A stretch of 5,454 nucleotides of DNA from Lentisphaeria bacterium. Lineage in GTDB: Bacteria; Verrucomicrobiota; Lentisphaeria; Victivallales; UBA1829. Below the pieces are notes generated by a model, which was given only the letters and a program-made list of their open reading frames with translations, was not told the DNA's origin and ran no database searches. The stretch is from NCBI GenBank assembly GCA_019408975.1, contig DXVA01000299.1, forward strand, positions 1-5,454, in the 5' to 3' direction. Below, piece by piece: positions 1-4,671 of the stretch (position 1 is the first letter of the stretch; every line of letters begins with the position of its first letter). A program made the position numbers and the translations under genes.

Positions 1-5
1 TTCGT

Positions 6-29
6 GCAGGACTTTCAGTCCTGCTTTTT
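6..29 (+). terminator. Rho-independent terminator of an upstream gene
   Basis: A perfect 8-bp stem (GCAGGACT at 6-13, AGTCCTGC at 17-24) with a 3-nt TTC loop is followed directly by five Ts (25-29). This is the standard intrinsic terminator form. No A-tract lies on the left side, so it acts on + strand transcription. It must belong to a gene that ends before the window. It leaves only about 25 nt before the methyltransferase start. Confidence 0.85.
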
Positions 30-54
30 AACATCATAATTCATGAGACGCTCA

Positions 55-810
55 ATGGAAAACACAGAGAAATTTACAGGCAAGGCGGATGTCTACGCGA
101 AATACCGTCCGGGGTATCCGGCGGAACTTTTTGAACATCTGTATCAGAAGTATTCCCTGAACGCCTCTTCCGTGATTGCGGATATCGGTTCCGGGACAGG
201 CATTTTTACAAGGGAACTTCTGAAATCCGGCATGAAAGTCAAAGCTGTGGAGCCCAATGCTGATATGCGGCTCATGGCGGAAAAACAGCTGAATTCCTGT
301 CCGAATTTCGAATCGGTCAACGGTTCCGCCGAACATACGACGCTGTCTGACGGAAGTATCGACCTTGTCACTGCGGCGCAGGCATTCCACTGGTTCGATC
401 CCTGCCTTTTCCGTAAAGAGTGTACAAGAATTCTGAAAAAGGGCCGTTTTGTCGTGCTGGTCTGGAACCACCGGGTCGATTCCGCACCTCTGATGGAGGA
501 AAATGCGGAAGTCTGCCGGAAGTTCTGTGCCGATTTTCACGGCTTTTCCGGTTCGCGGACCCGAGACCCCGCACCGTTCCGCGTATTTTTCCGCAGCGGC
601 AGATATGAAGAACTGGCATTTCCCCACGATCTCCCGCTTGATCTGGATGCATTCGTCGGACGCAATCTTTCCGCATCATATGCTCCCCAGAGAGGATCGG
701 AACGGTATTCCCTGTTCATTGAGGCGCTTGCGGAACTGTTCGGAAAGTATGAACGCGGGGGCAGGGTGCTGATGCCCAATATCACGAGAAGTTACGCCGG
801 GCAGGTTTGA
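55..810 (+). CDS. Class I SAM-dependent methyltransferase (UbiE/Methyltransf_11-like)
   Basis: This 251-aa protein probably transfers a methyl group from S-adenosylmethionine to an unidentified small molecule in the cytosol. The N-terminus carries the FxGKADVYAKYRPGYP-type entry motif of this subfamily. SAM-binding motif I follows as ADIGSGTG (residues 42-49), then the acidic end of strand beta2 in AVEPNADM (E66), an NGSAE segment (89-93) for the adenine side, and the strand-4 sequence AQAFHWFD (about 108-115). The tail ends in PNITRSYAGQV, the usual family ending, so the gene is full length. In the post-motif segment the common LKPGG turn reads LKKGR. I chose ATG 55 over ATG 43 because family similarity begins just after it and a weak GAG lies upstream; neither start has a strong Shine-Dalgarno site. 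It follows a terminator, and no terminator separates it from the next gene. The substrate cannot be assigned. Confidence 0.9.
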   Translation: MENTEKFTGKADVYAKYRPGYPAELFEHLYQKYSLNASSVIADIGSGTGIFTRELLKSGMKVKAVEPNADMRLMAEKQLNSCPNFESVNGSAEHTTLSDGSIDLVTAAQAFHWFDPCLFRKECTRILKKGRFVVLVWNHRVDSAPLMEENAEVCRKFCADFHGFSGSRTRDPAPFRVFFRSGRYEELAFPHDLPLDLDAFVGRNLSASYAPQRGSERYSLFIEALAELFGKYERGGRVLMPNITRSYAGQV

Positions 811-834
811 AATATTATGATCCTGATGTATATT
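807..834 (+). promoter_or_regulatory. Candidate sigma70 promoter for the amidohydrolase gene
   Basis: TTGAAA (807-812) and TATATT (829-834) are separated by 16 nt. Each box has one mismatch to the sigma70 consensus. Transcription would start near 841, leaving a leader of about 40 nt before the ATG at 883. The -35 box overlaps the stop codon of the methyltransferase. The region is AT-rich compared with the flanking genes. The call rests on sequence alone; read-through from the methyltransferase gene is also possible. Confidence 0.45.
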
Positions 835-882
835 TCCGATTGATATGACCGGCGTTTTCCACCGGGGACAGGAGCTGTAAGA

Positions 883-1755
883 ATGAAAATCATCGACGCG
901 CACATGCACTTTTCCGACAATCCGGGATTCTGTCAGGTTGCACTCGCCGCAAAGCACGAAAATACATCCGGGCATCTGGTACAGGCATTCAAGGAAAACA
1001 ACATCGTCCTCGGCATCGCCATGGGGACCCGCAGCCGGAAAGAGGACCCGGAAATCTGTTATCCGGGTATTATCGACCTTGCCGGAGAGTTTGACGAAAA
1101 AGATTATAACCAGCCGTCCTGCATTGCCTATTGCGCCGGGGTCAACGGAACGAAGCTGAACCCGGGAAAAATGGAGGCGACACTTGAGGAGTATGAGAAA
1201 CTGCTCCGTACAAAACAGTGTGTCGGGATCAAGCTTTACCCGGGATATGAATCAATTTATCCGGGCGACAAACGGAACTATCCGTTTTATGAGCTGGCGC
1301 GCAAATACGATGTGCCGGTGGTCTTTCATTCCGGCGATACGGCTTCGTCGCGGGGCCTTTTGAAATATTCCCATCCGCTTGAAGTGGATGAAGTCGCCGT
1401 TGCGTTTCCGGATGTCCGTTTCGTCATTGCCCATTACGGAAGTCCGTGGATCGTTGACGCTACGGAGGTCGCAATCAAGAACGACAATGTGTTCATTGAC
1501 CTTTCCGGGCTTGCCGAAGGCTATTTCACCGCAGAGGAATACTGCCGGAAGAACCGTGGTTATCTGGAGCACCTCAAAACGTGGATGGCTTATATGGACG
1601 ACTACGGCAAACTGATGTATGGTTCCGACTGGCCGCTGATTCACATTTCCTCTTATATCGGAGTGATCAGGAGCATCATTCCGGAAGAGCATCAGGAAAA
1701 GGTGTTTTTCGGGAATGCGCTCCGCGTATTTCCCAAACTGAACGCATTGCTTTGA
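883..1755 (+). CDS. Amidohydrolase-2 family metal-dependent hydrolase (TIM barrel)
   Basis: This 290-aa protein belongs to the amidohydrolase superfamily, in the branch (PF04909-like) that includes ACMSD-type decarboxylases, lactone hydrolases and uncharacterised hydrolases. The metal-site signature is complete: HxH near the N-terminus in DAHMHF (H7, H9), a histidine at the end of a strand in VVFHSGD (H149), a second in VIAHYGSPW (H184) and the final aspartate in YGSDWP (D249). IKLYPGY (K117) marks a middle strand. The C-terminal FFGNALRVF segment is typical of the family, and the length is normal. AGGAG at 870-874, 8 nt before the ATG, supports the start. No signal peptide is seen, so it should be cytosolic. 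A terminator follows, which separates it from the downstream operon. One bound divalent metal is likely; the substrate, and whether it hydrolyses or decarboxylates, are unknown. Confidence 0.88.
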   Translation: MKIIDAHMHFSDNPGFCQVALAAKHENTSGHLVQAFKENNIVLGIAMGTRSRKEDPEICYPGIIDLAGEFDEKDYNQPSCIAYCAGVNGTKLNPGKMEATLEEYEKLLRTKQCVGIKLYPGYESIYPGDKRNYPFYELARKYDVPVVFHSGDTASSRGLLKYSHPLEVDEVAVAFPDVRFVIAHYGSPWIVDATEVAIKNDNVFIDLSGLAEGYFTAEEYCRKNRGYLEHLKTWMAYMDDYGKLMYGSDWPLIHISSYIGVIRSIIPEEHQEKVFFGNALRVFPKLNALL

Positions 1756-1796
1756 AGAACCGCTGAGACGCCCGGGCGCAGGAACAAGACCTGTTC

Positions 1797-1870
1797 TCCG
1801 GTTTCCCTCTGTCCGGTCAGGAGCGCCGCGCCGTCCTGCGGAAACCGGAATATTTTCCGGAATATTTTTT
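1797..1870 (+). terminator. Compound intrinsic terminator after the amidohydrolase gene
   Basis: Two overlapping hairpins lie here. The larger has a perfect 10-bp stem, TCCGGTTTCC (1797-1806) with GGAAACCGGA (1840-1849). It encloses a smaller stem, CAGGA (1818-1822) with TCCTG (1834-1838), and is followed by ATATTTT. The second is CCGGAA (1845-1850), loop TATT, TTCCGG (1855-1860), followed by AATA and six Ts (1865-1870). Both use bases 1845-1849, so they cannot form together. Either would end transcription from 883-1755 and insulate the next promoter. Confidence 0.7.
1845..1868 (+). repeat. Tandem 12-bp repeat, two copies
   Basis: The 12-mer CCGGAATATTTT occurs twice head to tail (1845-1856 and 1857-1868), and the second copy is extended by two more Ts. 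The junction of the two copies creates the short terminator hairpin, and the second copy supplies its T-tract. The duplication probably arose by slippage. It lies just upstream of the operon promoter. Confidence 0.8.
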
Positions 1871-1878
1871 CCGCCCTC

Positions 1879-1907
1879 TTGACAAATCGTCGTTTGTCTG
1901 CTAAAAT
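1879..1907 (+). promoter_or_regulatory. Strong sigma70 promoter of the four-gene operon
   Basis: A perfect -35 box TTGACA (1879-1884) and a -10 box TAAAAT (1902-1907) are separated by the ideal 17 nt. Transcription should start near 1914, giving a leader of about 35 nt before the ATG at 1949. The A/T-rich stretch at 1861-1870, which is also the terminator T-tract, lies about 44-53 nt upstream of the predicted start and could serve as an UP element. Such a strong core promoter would be expected to need repression, in keeping with the TetR-type gene in the operon. Confidence 0.85.
1881..1898. promoter_or_regulatory. Inverted repeat in the promoter spacer, possible repressor site
   Basis: GACAAA (1881-1886) and TTTGTC (1893-1898) form a perfect 6-bp inverted repeat around a 6-nt centre TCGTCG. 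It overlaps the -35 box and fills most of the spacer. A dimeric repressor bound here would block RNA polymerase. It is shorter than the palindrome at 1904-1931, and part of its left arm is simply the -35 box, so chance cannot be excluded. Confidence 0.4.
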
Positions 1908-1931
1908 AAAACTAAACAGTTGGTTTTATTT
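1904..1931. promoter_or_regulatory. Palindromic operator candidate over the transcription start
   Basis: A 28-bp imperfect palindrome is centred between 1917 and 1918. The outer arms AAATAAAAC (1904-1912) and GTTTTATTT (1923-1931) pair perfectly over 9 bp. Further inward, AA (1914-1915) pairs with TT (1920-1921), giving 11 matched pairs of 14. It runs from the -10 box to about +18. Most of the left arm lies upstream of the predicted start and would not be transcribed, so a DNA operator is more likely than an RNA hairpin. The TetR-family protein encoded at 4078-4671 is the obvious candidate binder (inference). Confidence 0.6.
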
Positions 1932-1936
1932 AACGG

Positions 1937-1943
1937 AAAGGAG
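1937..1943 (+). promoter_or_regulatory. Strong ribosome binding site that fixes the epimerase-like start
   Basis: AAAGGAG lies 5 nt before ATG 1949. It decides for this start over internal methionines nearer the Rossmann fold, and so shows that the roughly 35-residue extension ahead of the NAD(P)-binding motif is really translated. Confidence 0.8.
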
Positions 1944-1948
1944 ATGCC

Positions 1949-2983
1949 ATGAATTATCCGGAACGTATTGCCGGTGTAACGGAACTGGAAGACCTTCTGT
2001 CGGCGCCGACGGAGGGACTGACAGAAATGATGAAGCGGATCGACGGGGACATCATGATCCTCGGAATCGCAGGGAAAATGGGCGTCACAATGGGGCGTCA
2101 GGCTGTCAATGCGATCAAGGCGGCGGGTGTTTCAAAAAGAGTGATCGGCGTATCCCGTTTCTCCAGGAGAGAAGAACGGGAGAAGCTTGAGGGCTGGGGA
2201 ATCGAAACGATAGCCTGCGATCTTCTGGATCAGGATGCCGTGAAATCTCTGCCGCAGGCGAAGAATATCGTGTTCATGGCGGGGCGCAAATTCGGGACGG
2301 AGGGGAGCGAGGCGCAGACGTGGGCGATGAATATTCTGGCTCCCTCCTATATCGGCGCTCATTTCCGAGGCAGCAGGATCGTCGCGTTTTCCACCGGATG
2401 CGTTTATCCGCTGGTCGGTATTGCCTCCTGCGGATGTACGGAGGAGGTGACGCCGGAGCCTGTGGGCGAATATTCGCAGTCCTGCCTCGGACGCGAGCGC
2501 ATTTTTCAGTATTGCTCGCAGAAGTACGGGACGAAAATTCTGTTGTTCCGCCTGAATTACGCGATCGACCTGCGTTACGGCGTACTGCATGATATCGCGC
2601 GGAACATCTGGGAGGGCAGGCCCGTGGATAATACGGTCGGTTACTTCAATGTAATCTGGCAGGGCGACGCGAATTCCAATGCCCTGCGTTCGCTTGAGCT
2701 CTGCGATTCGCCTGCGGCGGTCCTGAATGTGACCGGGCCCGAAACAGCTTCCGTGGAAAAGACGGCGCTTCAGCTTGGCGCCCTGATGGAAAAGGAGGTC
2801 GTTTTCAAAGGCGTTCCGGGAGAACTCTGCTACCTGAACAACTCCGCGCAAATGTGCCGCCGTTTCGGATATCCGAACGTTTCACTGGAGCAAATGATCC
2901 GCTGGCAGGCGGACTGGACCCGGAGCGGCGGCATTTCCATCGGCAAACCCACTCACTTTGAAGTCAACAACGGGAAGTTCTGA
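1949..2983 (+). CDS. NAD(P)-dependent epimerase/dehydratase-like protein lacking the YxxxK lysine
   Basis: This 344-aa extended-SDR type protein has a Rossmann fold that begins unusually late. About 35 residues (with ELEDLLSAPTEGL) precede strand one and the dinucleotide motif GIAGKMG (G39, G42, G45; GxxGxxG). Later landmarks are ACDLLD (89-94) for the adenine-ribose side, FMAGRKFG (109-116), and the strand-5 serine segment FSTGCVYP (147-154). The catalytic tyrosine is probably Y175 in GEYSQSCLGRER, but the residue four places on is C179, not lysine. I recall this same pattern in related proteins, so it looks like a family trait rather than a mutation. The substrate half contains RLNYAIDLRYG (201-211) and FNVIWQGDAN (233-242). 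The next gene starts 1 nt after the stop, which implies translational coupling and a shared pathway. A nucleotide-binding redox or epimerisation role is likely; the substrate is unknown, and altered chemistry or a non-catalytic role is possible. Confidence 0.88.
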   Translation: MNYPERIAGVTELEDLLSAPTEGLTEMMKRIDGDIMILGIAGKMGVTMGRQAVNAIKAAGVSKRVIGVSRFSRREEREKLEGWGIETIACDLLDQDAVKSLPQAKNIVFMAGRKFGTEGSEAQTWAMNILAPSYIGAHFRGSRIVAFSTGCVYPLVGIASCGCTEEVTPEPVGEYSQSCLGRERIFQYCSQKYGTKILLFRLNYAIDLRYGVLHDIARNIWEGRPVDNTVGYFNVIWQGDANSNALRSLELCDSPAAVLNVTGPETASVEKTALQLGALMEKEVVFKGVPGELCYLNNSAQMCRRFGYPNVSLEQMIRWQADWTRSGGISIGKPTHFEVNNGKF

Positions 2984-2984
2984 G

Positions 2985-4046
2985 ATGAAGACGATTGCAG
3001 ATATCGACAGTTCGGTTTTGAGTTCGGTCAGACGCGGAACCGTGATTCCGGCACAGCCTCTGGCGCTGGATGAGAACCGCGCCTTTTCCGCGAAACACCA
3101 GCGTGCGCTCTGCCGCTATTACATTGACGCCGGAGCCGGAGGGATTGCCGTCGGAGTCCACTCCACCCAGTTTGAAATCCGTAAAAAAGAGATCGGGTTG
3201 TTTGAACCTGTTCTGAAAGAGACTTCGCGCTTCATTGACGAATGGTGCGCAGTGCGCGGGCGCCGGATTTTGAAAGTAGCCGGCATCTGCGGGAGGACGG
3301 AACAGGCGCTTTACGAGGCGGATTTTGCCGCCGGGAACGGATATGACGCCGGGCTTCTGAGCCTGGGGGCTTTTGCCGGAGATTCGATTGAGGCGATGCT
3401 GGAACATTGCCGTGCAGTCGCTAAGGTGATTCCTGTGATCGGTTTTTATCTCCAGCCGGGTGTCGGCGGACGCATTCTGCCTTTTGAGTTCTGGAAGGAG
3501 TTTGCACAGATCGGCAACGTGTTGGCGATCAAGATGGCGCCGTTCAACCGCTACTGCACACTGGATGTCGTGCGCGCGGTTGCGGAATCCGGACGCGATA
3601 TCACGCTTTATACCGGAAATGACGACAATATCGTGATCGATCTCCTGAGCGAGTATGACGTTTCCGGCAGAAAGATGCGTATCAAAGGCGGTCTGCTCGG
3701 ACACTGGTGCTGCTGGACGAAGAAAGCCGTGGAACTGCTGGACGAAATTCACTCGGTCATTGAAAGCGGCGCCTCCGTTCCGGCGGAACTGCTGACGCGC
3801 AATATTCAGGTGACGGACTGCAATGCGGCGTTTTTTGACCCACAGCACGGATTCGCCGGATGCATCCCCGGAATTCATGAGGTGCTTCACCGTCAGGGGC
3901 TTCTGCCCGGAATCTGGTGCCTGAACCCGGCGGAGACGCTTTCCCCGGGGCAGGCAGAGGAGATTACACGGGTGCATGAGGCATATCCGCATCTGAATGA
4001 CGATGCTTTTGTGGAAGCGAACCTTGAAAAATGGCTCAATGACTGA
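2985..4046 (+). CDS. Dihydrodipicolinate synthase/N-acetylneuraminate lyase superfamily protein
   Basis: This 353-aa protein has the (beta/alpha)8 barrel of the DapA/NanA superfamily, whose members form a lysine Schiff base with a 2-keto acid, usually pyruvate, to make or break a C-C bond or to dehydrate. The Schiff-base lysine is K183 in AIKMAPFNRY, and the partner tyrosine is Y155 in GFYLQPGVGG. The carboxylate-binding loop, GTTGE in true DapA, reads GVHSTQFE (57-64) here, so it is not an ordinary lysine-pathway DapA. It is about 50-60 residues longer than DapA, with a C-terminal stretch containing NPAETLSPGQAEE and YPHLNDD. ATG 2985 was chosen because GGGAAG (2972-2977) lies 7 nt ahead and it follows the previous stop by one base; a TTG at 2958 would force a 26-nt overlap. 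Together with the preceding gene it forms a tightly coupled pair. The true substrate is unknown. Confidence 0.88.
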   Translation: MKTIADIDSSVLSSVRRGTVIPAQPLALDENRAFSAKHQRALCRYYIDAGAGGIAVGVHSTQFEIRKKEIGLFEPVLKETSRFIDEWCAVRGRRILKVAGICGRTEQALYEADFAAGNGYDAGLLSLGAFAGDSIEAMLEHCRAVAKVIPVIGFYLQPGVGGRILPFEFWKEFAQIGNVLAIKMAPFNRYCTLDVVRAVAESGRDITLYTGNDDNIVIDLLSEYDVSGRKMRIKGGLLGHWCCWTKKAVELLDEIHSVIESGASVPAELLTRNIQVTDCNAAFFDPQHGFAGCIPGIHEVLHRQGLLPGIWCLNPAETLSPGQAEEITRVHEAYPHLNDDAFVEANLEKWLND

Positions 4047-4077
4047 TATGGTACCCGGCTGACCGGGAAGGGCATAT

Positions 4078-4671
4078 ATGCAGCAGAGAGCGATTGAGAC
4101 AAAGAAGAAGATACTGGAAGCCGCCGTTGCCGTCTTTGCGCGGAAAGGGCTGACCGGCGCCACGGTGGACGATATCGCGGAAGCCGGAGGCGTCAATAAA
4201 CAACGGCTTTACGCTTACTATGGTTCCAAAATGGGACTGTTCGAGGCGGCTCTTCTGCATGTGTTCCAGCAGGTGGAACTGTTTTCCCGCTCCACGGTCA
4301 GGAAAGCCTCGGCTCATCCGGAGAAGCTGACGGAGATTCTGCTCAGGGGATTCATTGAAGTCCATGCCGCGCATCCGTATTTCTGGCGCCTGCTCTCCTG
4401 GGCGAATCTGGAGGGCGAGGAGTGCGTAAAGGCTCTGGATCAGGCGCGCAAAAGGGAGAACGAGGCTCTGCGCGTGATCTTTGAGCAGGCGATCGAAGAC
4501 GGAGCGCTGAAAGAGATCCGTTTTGAAACATATCTCTTTACTCTGCTTGCCGTTTCCTATTTCTATTATTCAAACCGTCTGACGCTTGCCCATACGCTGG
4601 ATGTGCGGCTGACCAGCAAAGAGTGGGGCAGGCGGCTCTGCGGTGATCTCAACCGGATTTTTTCCTCATGA
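4078..4671 (+). CDS. TetR/AcrR family transcriptional regulator
   Basis: This 197-aa protein has the usual TetR size. The N-terminal DNA-binding domain is clear: helix 1 contains KKKILEAAVAVFARKG (9-24), and the helix-turn-helix covers TVDDIAEAGGVNKQRLYAYYGSK (about 29-51) and runs on into the MGLFEAAL helix. The C-terminal two-thirds is a variable all-helical ligand and dimerisation domain with an aromatic-rich segment (FWRLLSWAN 102-110; YFYYSNRL 161-168), which suggests a hydrophobic pocket. The Shine-Dalgarno AAGGG at 4068-4072 sits 5 nt before the ATG. It lies 31 nt after the DapA-like gene, and its stop overlaps the start of the serine dehydratase gene, so it is an internal operon gene. 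Repression of its own operon through the palindromes at 1881-1931, with release by a pathway compound, is the simplest model (inference). Confidence 0.92.
   Translation: MQQRAIETKKKILEAAVAVFARKGLTGATVDDIAEAGGVNKQRLYAYYGSKMGLFEAALLHVFQQVELFSRSTVRKASAHPEKLTEILLRGFIEVHAAHPYFWRLLSWANLEGEECVKALDQARKRENEALRVIFEQAIEDGALKEIRFETYLFTLLAVSYFYYSNRLTLAHTLDVRLTSKEWGRRLCGDLNRIFSS

Noticed and set aside
35..40. CATAAT as a -10 box for the methyltransferase gene
   Set aside because: A matching -35 box would fall inside the terminator hairpin at about 12-17 (CTTTCA), a poor match. The true promoter may be upstream of the window or weak.
849..865. CCGG...CCGG pairing upstream of the amidohydrolase start, as a terminator of the methyltransferase gene
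   Set aside because: The stem is only 4 bp with a long loop and is followed by GGGACA rather than Ts.
2132..2851. Minus-strand open frame of about 239 codons opposite the epimerase-like gene
   Set aside because: It has no family motifs and a biased Arg/His/Pro-rich composition typical of an antisense shadow, while the plus strand encodes a clear Rossmann-fold protein.
4054..4067. CCGG-rich hairpin CCCGG-CTGA-CCGGG between the DapA-like and TetR genes
   Set aside because: No T-tract follows, so it is not a terminator, and the Shine-Dalgarno at 4068-4072 lies just outside the stem rather than inside it. A role in RNA processing is possible but unsupported.
2964..4196. Long minus-strand open frame (about 410 codons)
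   Set aside because: It lies antisense over the DapA-like gene and the start of the TetR gene, has no recognisable motif or ribosome binding site, and is a codon-bias shadow of the plus-strand genes.
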